Shown here in pieces: positions 35,175 to 43,008 of a stretch of 64,000 nucleotides of DNA; the stretch's first letter is position 1; every line of letters starts with the position of its first letter. The stretch is from Aldehydirespirator sp965221215. GTDB lineage: Bacteria > Actinomycetota > Acidimicrobiia > Acidimicrobiales > Aldehydirespiratoraceae. The translations under genes and the position numbers were made by a program. Where the stretch lies: assembly GCA_965221215.1 (NCBI GenBank), contig OZ244872.1, positions 310,001 through 374,000 of the forward strand, in the 5' to 3' direction. The notes under the pieces were generated by a model. That model saw nothing but the letters and a program-made list of their open reading frames with translations. It searched no databases and had not been told where the DNA came from.

Positions 35175-35266
35175 ATCGCCACGGTAGCGTCCGGACCCCT
35201 TCGGCCTCTGCGAGTTCTGAATCCCGGTTCCCGACCCGGCACGGTGGCCAGCTAGGTTGAGCGGCC
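35175..35266. promoter_or_regulatory. Divergent leaderless promoters (methyltransferase / LLM monooxygenase)
   Basis: TACCGT on the minus strand (35181-35186) lies 6 nt before the GTG at 35174, and TAGGTT on the plus strand (35253-35258) lies 8 nt before the GTG at 35267. The two outward -10 elements are the only recognisable signals in the 92-nt gap. Confidence 0.5.
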
Positions 35267-36514
35267 GTGCGGTTCGGTGTGTTTTATGAGCTACAGATGC
35301 CCCGGCCCTGGGCTGAGGACTCCGAGCAGCGGCTATTGGCCGAGGCCATCGAGCAGGTCGAAGTGGCCGACGAGGTCGGCATCGATGTGGCCTGGGCGGT
35401 CGAGCACCACTTCCTGGAGGAGTACTCGCACTGCTCGGCCCCCGAGGTGTTCCTGTCGGCCTGCGCGGCCCGCACCAGCCGCATCCGGCTGGGCCACGGC
35501 ATCCGCCAGGCGCCGCCGGCCTACAACCACCCGGCCCGCACCGCCGAGTGCGTCGCCACCCTCGACCTGATCTCGGGGGGCCGGGTCGAGCTGGGCATCG
35601 GCGAGGGCGCCACCCGCCTGGAACTGGGCGGGTTCGGCATCTCCGCCAAGCAGAAGCGGGCCATGAGCCTCGAGGCGGGCGAGCAGATCGCCAACATGAT
35701 GGCCATGTCGCCCTACCCGGGCTTCGAGGGCGAGTTCTTCTCGATGCCGTGCCGCGACGTGATCCCCAAACCGGTGCAGAAGCCCCACCCGCCGATGTGG
35801 ATCGCCTGCACCAACCGCACCACCATCGAGCTGGCCGCCCGCTGCGGCCTGGGCGCGCTGGCCTTCGCCTTCGTCGACCCGGCCGAGGCCCGCCACTGGG
35901 CCGAGGTGTACTACGACATCATCCGCAGCGACGAGTGCGTGCCCCTCGGCCACAGCGTCAACGCCAACATCGCGGTGGTCACCGGCTTCTCGCTGCACTC
36001 CGAGCGGGCCGAGGCCATCCGGCGGGGCTTCGACGGGTTCCACTTCTTCGCCTACGCGCTGAGCCAGCTGGTGGTGCACCACACCATCCCCGGTCACAGC
36101 GACATCTGGGACCGCTACGAGGCCCAGCGGGGTTCGGCCCTCGAGGACGCGGTGGCCGCGGCGCGCCAGGCGGGCAACGACTACGCCGACACCATCGGCA
36201 CCCCCGCCGACGCGGTCCGCTGGCTCAAGCAGGCCGAGGCGGCCGGTATCGACCATGTGATCTTCCTGCAGCAGGGCGGAAAGAACCGCCACTCCGACAT
36301 CTGCGACAGCCTGCGCCTGTTCGGGTCGGACGTGCTGGGCGAGTTTGCGGCTGGCCGCCCCGAGCGCGAGGCGGCCAAGGCCGACGAGCTGGCACCCTAC
36401 ATCGACAAGGCCCTGGCCCGCAAGGAGTGGATGCGCCCCCTAGAGCGCCACGAAGTGCCAATAGTGGAGGCTTCCGTAGCCCAAGCCACCGTCCCCGCCA
36501 GCCCCATCAGCTGA
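35267..36514 (+). CDS. Luciferase-like (LLM class) flavin-dependent monooxygenase
   Basis: FMN- or F420-dependent TIM-barrel enzyme (415 aa) of the bacterial luciferase superfamily. N-terminus RFGVFYELQMPRPW, then VAWAVEHHFLEEYSHCSAPEVFLSACAARTSRIRLG and LDLISGGRVELGIGEGA are typical; PVQKPHPPMWIACTN is the mid-barrel block. GTG 35267 with TAGGTT 8 nt upstream and no ribosome site. The C-terminal 30 residues are variable and lack a domain. The substrate is unknown: related enzymes oxidise alkanals, alkanesulfonates or isobutylamine-type compounds. Confidence 0.87.
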   Translation: MRFGVFYELQMPRPWAEDSEQRLLAEAIEQVEVADEVGIDVAWAVEHHFLEEYSHCSAPEVFLSACAARTSRIRLGHGIRQAPPAYNHPARTAECVATLDLISGGRVELGIGEGATRLELGGFGISAKQKRAMSLEAGEQIANMMAMSPYPGFEGEFFSMPCRDVIPKPVQKPHPPMWIACTNRTTIELAARCGLGALAFAFVDPAEARHWAEVYYDIIRSDECVPLGHSVNANIAVVTGFSLHSERAEAIRRGFDGFHFFAYALSQLVVHHTIPGHSDIWDRYEAQRGSALEDAVAAARQAGNDYADTIGTPADAVRWLKQAEAAGIDHVIFLQQGGKNRHSDICDSLRLFGSDVLGEFAAGRPEREAAKADELAPYIDKALARKEWMRPLERHEVPIVEASVAQATVPASPIS

Positions 36515-36603
36515 CCACCTCCGACAACACAGCCCACGGCATCGCAGGTCTGAAGTGGCTCGCCTACTCGCTCGATCCCTGACGGAGGGCGTCGCAGGTC
36601 TGA

Positions 36604-37308
36604 TCAGTTCGAGGCGGCCTGTACTAGCCAGGTGAAGGCGGGGTCGGTGTCTCGGGAGTCGAGCAGTTCGGGGTGCCACTGGACGCCGATCCAGGGCTGG
36701 TTGCGGGCCTCGATGGCCTCTATGGCTCCGTCGTCGCTGCGGCCGGTGATCTCGTAGCCGTCGGCGAGGCGGTCGATGGTCTGGTGGTGCAGCGAGTTGA
36801 CCTCAATCGACGGGCCGTACAGCGACTCGGCCAGCGAACCCTCGACCAGTTCGACGCTGTGGAGGCGGGTGTTGGGCTGGTCGAAGCCGGCATGGGCGGC
36901 CACATGCTGGTGGAGGGTTCCGCCGCCGTGGACGTTGAACACCTGGATGCCCCGGCAGATGCCCAGCACCGGCGCCCCCGATCGGGCCGCGCCGTCGAGC
37001 AGGGCCATCTCGAAGGCGTCACGGGCCGGTTCCGGGGTGTACAGGTCGGCTTGGGGCACCTGCCCGTAGCGCTGCGGCTCGATGTCGGCGCCGCCGGTGA
37101 GCACCAGCCCGTCCAAACGCTCGGCGTAGTCGGACGGGTCGGCGCTGGTCGGCAGATACACCGGCAGCCCGCCCGCCGCCAGCACCCCCCGGGCGTAGTC
37201 GCAGAAGTACAGATCCACATCGCAGGCCTGAAGCGAGCGGGGCTTCAGGTCGATCTCGCCTGCGGTGCGGGTCCTCCCCGAGATGCCGATCAGCGGTGCC
37301 GTCGCCAC
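36604..37308 (-). CDS. Gamma-glutamyl-gamma-aminobutyrate hydrolase-like class I amidotransferase
   Basis: Peptidase C26 family (PuuD-like), cleaving gamma-glutamyl amides formed in polyamine or amine catabolism. The 234-aa protein begins ATAPLIGISGRTRTAG and carries DGLVLTGGADIEPQRYG, the nucleophile elbow GICRGIQVFNVHGGGTLHQH, NSLHHQTID and VQWHPELL (catalytic His and Glu). GTG 37308 is chosen over a longer frame because TACACT (minus strand) lies 7 nt upstream. It may work with the glutamine-synthetase-like ligase at 39956-41314, which would make the gamma-glutamyl intermediate as PuuA does. Confidence 0.85.
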   Translation of the reverse strand: MATAPLIGISGRTRTAGEIDLKPRSLQACDVDLYFCDYARGVLAAGGLPVYLPTSADPSDYAERLDGLVLTGGADIEPQRYGQVPQADLYTPEPARDAFEMALLDGAARSGAPVLGICRGIQVFNVHGGGTLHQHVAAHAGFDQPNTRLHSVELVEGSLAESLYGPSIEVNSLHHQTIDRLADGYEITGRSDDGAIEAIEARNQPWIGVQWHPELLDSRDTDPAFTWLVQAASN

Positions 37309-37317
37309 AGCCGAGAG

Positions 37318-37409
37318 TGTACGTTCCGAGCGTGTCCAACAGCCGCGGGTGCCTCTGGATGCAGGCGGAGCGCCGCACCCGAGGTCGCGTGTACGTTCCG
37401 AGCGTGTCC
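37318..37409 (+). repeat. Duplicated leaderless promoter and start (72-nt period)
   Basis: GTGTACGTTCCGAGCGTGTCC-type 21-nt blocks (about 37318-37338 and 37390-37410) are exact copies 72 nt apart. Each contains TACGTT, 6 nt, then an in-frame GTG TCC, so the alpha/beta hydrolase has two tandem leaderless starts (37332 and 37404). The first copy also holds the minus-strand -10 of the divergent hydrolase gene. Confidence 0.65.
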
Positions 37410-38306
37410 GACCGCCGTAGGGGCCAACCGTTCGAGCGTGACGCCGACGTGGATGGCCGCTCCGGCGCCCCCGTCGGTGGGGACCGGCCGCTGACCGGTG
37501 GCGAGCAGGGCCAAGGCGGTGCTGTGGATGTGGACGGGCCGCTGGCGTGGCGCGAGCGGGGCCAGGGCGACGCGGTGGTGTTCCTTCACGGCCTCGGAGG
37601 CTCGCGCACCTCATGGGCGCCGCAGCTTGAAGATTTGAGCGCCACGTTCCGATGCATCGCTTGGGACATGCCCGGCTACGGCGTCTCGGCCCCGGTGGCA
37701 CCCCTCACCTTCGCAGCCATTGCCGACGCGGTGGCCCGGCTGCTCGACTCAGCCGGTGTGGAGCGGGCCCATCTGGTGGGGGAGTCGTTCGGCGGCATGC
37801 ACGCCCTGCATACCGCCCTGCGTCACCCCGATCGGGTCGGACGGCTGGTGTTGGCCAACACCAGCGGTGCCTTCGGACTCGACGGCACCGACCCCGACGC
37901 CTGGCGAGCCGCCCGGCTCGCGCCCTTGGACGCGGGCCTGACGTCGGCCGACATCGCCGAGGATGTGCTCACCTCGATCGCCGGCCCCGGCCTCAGTACC
38001 AAAATGCTGGCCATGCGGACGGCCGGCTTCGCCCGCATCCCGACCGCGGGCCTGCGGGCCGCGGTCGAGTGTCTGCCTGACCACAACGTCGTTGACCGCC
38101 TGGCCGAGATCTGCTCGCCTGCCCTCGTGATAGCCGGAGAGCTGGACGCCGAGACCCCGGTGGCCTACGCTCGCATCCTCGCCGACGGACTGAAGAACGC
38201 GGAACTAGTGGTCCTAGACGGCATAGGCCACCTAGCCGTCTCGGAAGATCCCGAGGCAGTCAATCAGCGAGTGCGCGCCTTCTTCACGCGACCTGAAAGG
38301 GCCTGA
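37404..38306 (+). CDS. Alpha/beta hydrolase
   Basis: Serine hydrolase of about 300 aa (324 if the upstream duplicate start 37332 is used). The oxyanion motif VFLHGLGGSRTSW, nucleophile elbow LVGESFGGMHAL, acid residue in AGELDAETP and histidine in DGIGHLAV form a complete triad. The first about 45 residues are low-complexity and probably derive from the duplication. Candidate roles include ring-cleavage product hydrolysis or lactone/ester hydrolysis; the meta-cleavage set lies 4 kb downstream, but direct partnership is not shown. Confidence 0.83.
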   Translation: MSDRRRGQPFERDADVDGRSGAPVGGDRPLTGGEQGQGGAVDVDGPLAWRERGQGDAVVFLHGLGGSRTSWAPQLEDLSATFRCIAWDMPGYGVSAPVAPLTFAAIADAVARLLDSAGVERAHLVGESFGGMHALHTALRHPDRVGRLVLANTSGAFGLDGTDPDAWRAARLAPLDAGLTSADIAEDVLTSIAGPGLSTKMLAMRTAGFARIPTAGLRAAVECLPDHNVVDRLAEICSPALVIAGELDAETPVAYARILADGLKNAELVVLDGIGHLAVSEDPEAVNQRVRAFFTRPERA

Positions 38307-38618
38307 ACCGGGTCGGGGTGAGCGGTGAGGCCGGGGGGTGGCACGGGGGCAAGCAATGACGGCGCTCGCGCCGCCAGGGCGCGCCCGTGACAGGACCCGC
38401 CGGCCGTAGGGCTAAGAGGCCGAGCGAATAGGTGAGCGAATCCGGCCCCATACGGGCGAGGCCGTGGCCCGAGCGGCCCGTGAGCGCAGCGAACAAGAGC
38501 GGGAAAGACCCCGCTTCGGCGCGACTGGCTCTCACCTATTGGCGCGCCCTCTAAGCCAGGACCTCCGGCTGGAGAGCCAAGAGTTCGGCCCGGAGAGCCA
38601 GCGTTAGGCTCGCAGGCC
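38307..38618. other. 312-nt non-coding gap holding repeat copy C
   Basis: No credible gene. It contains a full-length inverted copy of the dispersed repeat (38414-38527), a degenerate right-end fragment in plus orientation (38529-38552), and the TAGGCT -10 element of the acyl-CoA dehydrogenase (38605-38610). A minus-strand open frame through the repeat is an effect of its composition. Confidence 0.6.
38414..38527 (-). repeat. Dispersed intergenic repeat, full copy C (inverted)
   Basis: Read on the minus strand it runs from AGTCGCGCCGAAGCGGGGTC through CCCGCTCTTGTTCGCTGCGC, TCACGGGCCGCTCGGGCCAC, and a variable middle, to TTCGCTCACCTATTCGCTCG and GCCTC. Length about 114 nt; reference copy for the family. 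Confidence 0.75.
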
Positions 38619-39800
38619 GTGACCGCCCTCATCTATACGCCGGAGCGGCTTGAGCTTGTTGAGCGCATGGCGGCGCTGGGCCCGGGCTTCGCGGCTCGGG
38701 CCGAGGCCCACGACCGCGACGCGGCGTTTCCGACCCAGAACTGGGCCGAGCTGCGCGATGCCGGCCTGCTCGGCCTGTGCATCCCCGTCGCCGACGGGGG
38801 GCTCGGCGGCGACTTCGTGGCCTACGCCCTCGTGGCCGAGGAGCTGGGACGGCACTGTGCCACCACCGCGCTGACCTTCAACATGCACACCGCCACCACT
38901 CTCCTCGTCGGCCAGATCGCCGACGACCTCGACCTCGACGCAGCCGAGCGGGCGCTGCTGGCCGAGCGCCGGGCCGAGCTGCGACGCGGCATCGTCAGCG
39001 ACGGCGCCATCCACAGCCAGCCGTTCTCGGAGGGTGCGGCAGCGGGCGCCACCGCGGGCTACTCCACCCGGGCCGTTCCCGTCGCCGGCGGCTACCGGGT
39101 GACGGGCCGAAAGATCTTCGCCTCGCTGTCGGGCGCGGCACACATCCACAACGTGGTCTGCCTGGTGCCCGGCGACGACAGGATCCGCTTCATGGGCGTG
39201 CCCGCCGACGCGCCCGGCGCCACCATCGAGGGGCAGTGGGATCCGCTGGGCATGCGGGGCACCGACTCCCGCACGCTGGTGCTCGACGAGGCGGCCGTGC
39301 CCGAGGGCAACGAATGGTTGCCGCCGGGTGCCTTCGATCAGGCCGCCACCCGCTGGCCCTACTTCTACATGACGCTGTCGTTCGCCTATCTCGGTCTCAT
39401 GCGGGGCGTCCTCGACGCCACCGCCGCCTATCTGCGAGACGGCGGCGCCCGGCGGGACCATCCCATCAAGCAGCAGGGCTGGGCCCAGATGAACCTGACC
39501 TACGACCGGGCCCAGGCGCTCACCCACCGGGTGCTGGCCGAGTGCGGCGTCGATCCGAGCCCCGATCAGGTGCGGCGGGCGTGGTCGTCGGTGGTCACGG
39601 TGATGGAGGGCGCCCCCGCGGTGGCGTCGCTGGCGCTGCGGGTGTGCGGCGGACGCAGCATGCTGCGCCCCTCGTATTTGGAGCAGGCCTACCGCGACGC
39701 CCGCTGCGGGGCTGCCATGCTGCCGTGGAGCGTCGAGGTGTGCCTGGAGCGCCTGGGCCGCACCGGACTCTACCCCGAACAGGACGAATCCCCGGCCTGA
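38619..39800 (+). CDS. Acyl-CoA dehydrogenase family flavoprotein
   Basis: FAD enzyme (393 aa) with the three-part ACAD fold: N-terminal helices (WAELRDAGLLGLCIPVADGG, LGRHCATTALTFNMH), beta domain (GYRVTGRKIFASLSGAAHIH, LVLDEAAVPEGN) and C-terminal helices ending in ALRVCGGRSMLRPSYLEQAYRD. The usual catalytic glutamate position is not obvious, and the R-CGG block resembles ACAD-like monooxygenases (DszC/HpaB-like relatives), so it might be a flavin monooxygenase, not a dehydrogenase. GTG 38619 with TAGGCT 8 nt upstream. Its stop borders repeat copy D. Confidence 0.84.
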   Translation: MTALIYTPERLELVERMAALGPGFAARAEAHDRDAAFPTQNWAELRDAGLLGLCIPVADGGLGGDFVAYALVAEELGRHCATTALTFNMHTATTLLVGQIADDLDLDAAERALLAERRAELRRGIVSDGAIHSQPFSEGAAAGATAGYSTRAVPVAGGYRVTGRKIFASLSGAAHIHNVVCLVPGDDRIRFMGVPADAPGATIEGQWDPLGMRGTDSRTLVLDEAAVPEGNEWLPPGAFDQAATRWPYFYMTLSFAYLGLMRGVLDATAAYLRDGGARRDHPIKQQGWAQMNLTYDRAQALTHRVLAECGVDPSPDQVRRAWSSVVTVMEGAPAVASLALRVCGGRSMLRPSYLEQAYRDARCGAAMLPWSVEVCLERLGRTGLYPEQDESPA

Positions 39801-39861
39801 GGCCGAGCTTGTGAGGCTGTGGCCCGAGCGGCCCGTGAGCGCAGCGAACAAGAGCGGGAAT
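39799..39861 (-). repeat. Dispersed intergenic repeat, shortened copy D (inverted)
   Basis: Minus-strand reading gives CATTCCCGCTCTTGTTCGCT, GCGCTCACGGGCCGCTCGGG, then a shortened middle and CTCGGCCTC. It begins at the stop codon of the acyl-CoA dehydrogenase gene. Confidence 0.7.
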
Positions 39862-39955
39862 GCCTGACCCCATGCGGGCTTGCTGCCGGGCCGGTGTGAT
39901 TGCGGCCGCGGCGCGGGCTACCTTTCGGGGCCGAACGTTCACCGCGGGAGCTGCT

Positions 39956-41314
39956 ATGAGCGACTGGGACCGGATACGGGTGCTGTGGCCCGATCACCTG
40001 GGGCTGGCCCGGGGCAAGTACTTGCCGGCCCGGCTGGCCCACCGGGGCACCGGCCACTGTGTGTGCGTGTTCGCGCTGGGCTATGACCGCAGCCTCGTTC
40101 CCGCCCCCGGCGCCTACCTGACCGACGGGCTGCCCGACACCCAGGTCAGCTTCGATCCCGACGACATACAGCAGGGCTGGGACGACGAAGCCACCGGCGT
40201 GGTGATCGGAGACCTGTGGATGCACGGCGAGGCGCTGCCGGTGTCGCCCCGCGAGGCGCTGCGCCGGGCGGTGGCCGACTGGGAGGCTCTCGGCTACACC
40301 CCCAAGGTCGGCATCGAACTGGAGGCCTACGTGTTCAGCGGCGGCCTCGAGGATCCCCGCCCCTACGAGACGCCGCGCTCCATGGTCTACGGCACCGGGA
40401 TCGGTTCTGATCCTCACGGCGTGATCACCAAGCTGGTGCGCCGGGCCGAGGCGTGCGCCATCGCGGTGGAGTCGGTCAACGCCGAGTTCGACGAGGGCCA
40501 GTTCGAGCTCACCCTCGAATACGGCGACGCCATGTGGGCCGCCGACAATGCCTTCCTGTTCCGCCTGCTGGCCCGTGAGTCGGTGCTGGGTGCCACCGAT
40601 GCCGCGGGTCGGCCCCTGGGCCTGGATCTGACCTTCCTGGGCAAGCCATTTCCTGGTGTCTCCGGCACCGGCGTCCACGTCAACTTCTCGCTGGCCGACG
40701 CGCAGAGCAACAACGCCATGTCCGACGAGGCCGGCGACCAAGGCATGTCCGATCTGGCCCGAAGCTGCATGGGCGGGCTCCTGCATCACCACCGGGGCAT
40801 GACCGCGCTGGCCGCGCCCACCGTGAACGCCTACCGGCGCCTGCGCCCGGGCGATCTGAACGGGTACTGGGCCAACTGGGGGGTGGAGCACCGCTGCGCC
40901 GGCAACCGCGTGCCCCGCGGCGCCGGAGCCCACATGCGCATCGAGAGCCGCATCGGCGACGGCGCGGCCAACCTCCACACCCTGGTGGCCATCGTGCTGC
41001 AGGCGGCCCGCCTCGGCTTTGTCGGCGGGCTGGAGTGCCCCGAGCCCCTGACCGGCGACGGCTTCGACGAGGTCGACACCGATGTCCACTGCGCCCACAG
41101 CCTGAGCGCGGCCCTCGACGACATGGAGGCCGACGAGGCCCTGTGCGAGGCCGTCGGCTCAGAGCTGTGCGCCAACTTCGTGTACAACAAGCGAGCCGAG
41201 TGGGACCGCTACACCGCCGAGGCGGGCGACGCTGCCGTGGACGACTGGGACGCCATCGACGGCACCGAGCCCCTAACCGAGTGGGAACTCAAGCAGTACC
41301 TGCCCTACCACTGA
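39956..41314 (+). CDS. Glutamine synthetase family ligase (PuuA/GlnA-like)
   Basis: A 452-aa GS-fold ligase, shorter at the N-terminus than GlnA1 and most like gamma-glutamyl-amine ligases. Catalytic-domain blocks: VGIELEAYVFSGG (metal glutamates), NAEFDEGQFELTLEYGDAM, FPGVSGTGVHVNFSL, NAYRRLRPGDLNGYWANWGVEHR and RIESRIGDGAANLHTLVA. The GlnA adenylylation tyrosine motif is absent. ATG 39956 has GGGAG 5 nt upstream and a possible -10 TACCTT at 39919-39924, so unlike many neighbours it has a conventional leader. With the PuuD-like hydrolase and the class I amidotransferase, it suggests gamma-glutamylation-based amine catabolism. Confidence 0.88.
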   Translation: MSDWDRIRVLWPDHLGLARGKYLPARLAHRGTGHCVCVFALGYDRSLVPAPGAYLTDGLPDTQVSFDPDDIQQGWDDEATGVVIGDLWMHGEALPVSPREALRRAVADWEALGYTPKVGIELEAYVFSGGLEDPRPYETPRSMVYGTGIGSDPHGVITKLVRRAEACAIAVESVNAEFDEGQFELTLEYGDAMWAADNAFLFRLLARESVLGATDAAGRPLGLDLTFLGKPFPGVSGTGVHVNFSLADAQSNNAMSDEAGDQGMSDLARSCMGGLLHHHRGMTALAAPTVNAYRRLRPGDLNGYWANWGVEHRCAGNRVPRGAGAHMRIESRIGDGAANLHTLVAIVLQAARLGFVGGLECPEPLTGDGFDEVDTDVHCAHSLSAALDDMEADEALCEAVGSELCANFVYNKRAEWDRYTAEAGDAAVDDWDAIDGTEPLTEWELKQYLPYH

Positions 41315-41356
41315 ACGCCGCGGCGCGACGACCGGCCCGCATCTGGGGTGGCTCGC

Positions 41357-42076
41357 TCAGGAGTCGGCCACCTCGTCGAGGAACCAGTCCAGCAGGGCGG
41401 CGCACTGTCGGGCGTTGCGCACCTCGTTGCTGCGCATCTGCGCGAGGAGCCGAGCCGGGTCGATGCCGTGTTCGTTGACGTAGTCTTCGCTCGCTCCAGA
41501 CAGGAACCCCTCAAGGTGTTGGTAGGTCACCTCGGGATGGAACTGGGTGCCCACGCTGCGTTCACAGCGGAACAGCTGCACGGCGTTGTCGTTGACGGCG
41601 AGCACCTGCGCATCCGCAGGCACCTTGCAGCGGTCGTGGTGCCATTGGAACCACGGCCCCGGCCCTACCGGGTTGACCGATTCCTCGTGCTCGAAGATCT
41701 CGTACCAGCCGATCTCGGTCACCGGGGCGCGCTCCACCGATCCGCCGAGCGCGGTGGCCAACAGTTGGGCGCCGAAGCAGATTCCGAGTATCGGCGTGCC
41801 GCGCTCATGGGCGGCCCGCACCATGTCGATCTCTTCGAAGATCCAGCTGTCGATCTCGTCGGTGGCGGTGAGCGAGCGGACCGAGCCCATGGGCACCACC
41901 ACGTCGTAGCCGGCCAGGTCGGGGAACGCCGCGGCGTCGTTGGGGCGGTCGAAGTCGGCGGTGACCTGATGTTCGTGCACCTCGTAGCCGCGCTCGGCGA
42001 GAAGCGTGTGCACCAGCGCACCTCCTCCGAGGGGCTCGTGCGCGATCACCAGGGCTCGGGGCCGGCCGGTGCTCAC
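41357..42076 (-). CDS. Class I glutamine amidotransferase (GATase1)
   Basis: A 239-aa stand-alone amidotransferase-fold protein of the GuaA-N-like group. Nucleophile elbow GICFGAQLLATALGG (Cys about residue 97), a PGPWFQWHHDRCKVP segment, and catalytic His/Glu in GTQFHPEVT are all present. C-terminal helix LLDWFLDEV. Such proteins hydrolyse gamma-glutamyl compounds or donate ammonia; no synthase domain is attached. GTG 42076 overlaps the stop of a 17-codon mini-ORF that begins at the hpaD-like stop, so it is the last gene of a four-gene minus-strand operon. Confidence 0.85.
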   Translation of the reverse strand: MSTGRPRALVIAHEPLGGGALVHTLLAERGYEVHEHQVTADFDRPNDAAAFPDLAGYDVVVPMGSVRSLTATDEIDSWIFEEIDMVRAAHERGTPILGICFGAQLLATALGGSVERAPVTEIGWYEIFEHEESVNPVGPGPWFQWHHDRCKVPADAQVLAVNDNAVQLFRCERSVGTQFHPEVTYQHLEGFLSGASEDYVNEHGIDPARLLAQMRSNEVRNARQCAALLDWFLDEVADS

Positions 42077-42126
42077 AGGGCGTGCACCGTCTCGGGCCTC
42101 GATCCCGGCACTGCCACTCGGCTCAC
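42073..42126 (-). other. Mini-ORF linking the HpaD-like gene to the amidotransferase (17 codons)
   Basis: GTG 42126 overlaps the dioxygenase stop and TGA 42073-42075 overlaps the GTG at 42076, both as CTGTGAGC. The peptide is MSRVAVPGSRPETVHAL. The two CCTGTGAGC junctions are 50 nt apart, consistent with a decayed tandem duplication. No ribosome site is present. Confidence 0.4.
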
Positions 42127-42983
42127 AGGTCGAACCATACGTGGGCCTGGCCGGTGCCCGACACCGACTCGTACTGGCCGAACTGGGTGCCCCGAGCCGT
42201 GCAGGCCGGGCCGCCCAGCGCCCCCACCATGATCAGGTAGTGGCCGAAGTAGCCCTCGGGGGCGTGGCGGGAGTATTCGGGCAGGAAGTCGAGGATGGCG
42301 GCGTGGTCGCCGGCGGCCATCGAGGCCAGCACCCGGCGGTCGGCGGCGGCGGCCTCGGGGGTGCGGATGTGGAGGTCGGGGTCGGCGCCCTCGTGGTCGC
42401 GGAACTGGCGCAGCGGCCAGAACCGGTGGCTGAGCCCGCCGCTGGCCAGGATCACCACCCGCCGGTCAAGCTTCGACACGGTCTCGGCCAAAAGCTCGCC
42501 GGCCAGCAGGAAGTCGGCGGGCTCCGCCGTCTGGCACACGCCCATCGACACCCAGCGCTCGTCGCCCTGCAGGAAGCCGAGCAGGTTGACGGTGGGGTAG
42601 TGCACCGGCAGGTGGGGGTCGTCGGTGGCGGTCACCCAGGTGTCGTCGCGGCCCGCGGCGATGGACTCGAAGGCGCGGGCCAGTTCGGGGTCGCCGGGCA
42701 TGTCGTAGGGCATGGCGCACATGCCCCGGGGCAGTTCGTCGGAGGTGAACAGGCCCCGGCGGCGCTCATGGGCGGTCACGACATGCTCGACGGTGGTGAA
42801 CCAGTGGGTGTCGACCACCACCACGGTGTCGGCCGCGGCGGGCGCCAGTCGCTCGGCCCGCAGCGCGTGCAGGCCCGCGAACAGGGTGGTGTCCTCGCCG
42901 CCGTTGAGGGCTCGGCGCTCGTGTTCGGGCATCACCAGCGGCGGCACATGCGACACCACCGCCGCTCCCACTATCAACCCCAT
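42123..42983 (-). CDS. Class III extradiol ring-cleavage dioxygenase (homoprotocatechuate 2,3-dioxygenase-like)
   Basis: LigB-type non-heme iron enzyme (286 aa). AAVVSHVPPLV supplies the N-terminal histidine, VVVVDTHWFTTVEH another, and GLFTSDELPRGM and ASGGLSHRFW complete the active site. FDTHW-type and TSNELP-type segments are shared with HpaD/HpcB of enterobacteria, which open the ring of 3,4-dihydroxyphenylacetate. HpaG-like and HpaE-like genes 4-6 kb away fit the same route. ATG 42983 has GGAGG 8-9 nt upstream. It lies between a P450 and an amidotransferase in one operon. Confidence 0.85.
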   Translation of the reverse strand: MGLIVGAAVVSHVPPLVMPEHERRALNGGEDTTLFAGLHALRAERLAPAAADTVVVVDTHWFTTVEHVVTAHERRRGLFTSDELPRGMCAMPYDMPGDPELARAFESIAAGRDDTWVTATDDPHLPVHYPTVNLLGFLQGDERWVSMGVCQTAEPADFLLAGELLAETVSKLDRRVVILASGGLSHRFWPLRQFRDHEGADPDLHIRTPEAAAADRRVLASMAAGDHAAILDFLPEYSRHAPEGYFGHYLIMVGALGGPACTARGTQFGQYESVSGTGQAHVWFDL

Positions 42984-43008
42984 CGGCAGGCCTCCGGGCG
43001 TACGGGCA

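Noticed and set aside
31932..35255. A 1107-codon open frame on the plus strand antisense to the P450 and homocysteine methyltransferase
   Set aside because: No recognisable domain and a composition typical of a complementary-strand shadow; it would overlap two well-supported genes.
38264..38632. Minus-strand frame with peptide SLTYSLGL seen at several places, suggesting a short protein family
   Set aside because: The similarity is at DNA level in intergenic repeats of both orientations and several frames; I treat it as a nucleotide repeat, not a protein family.
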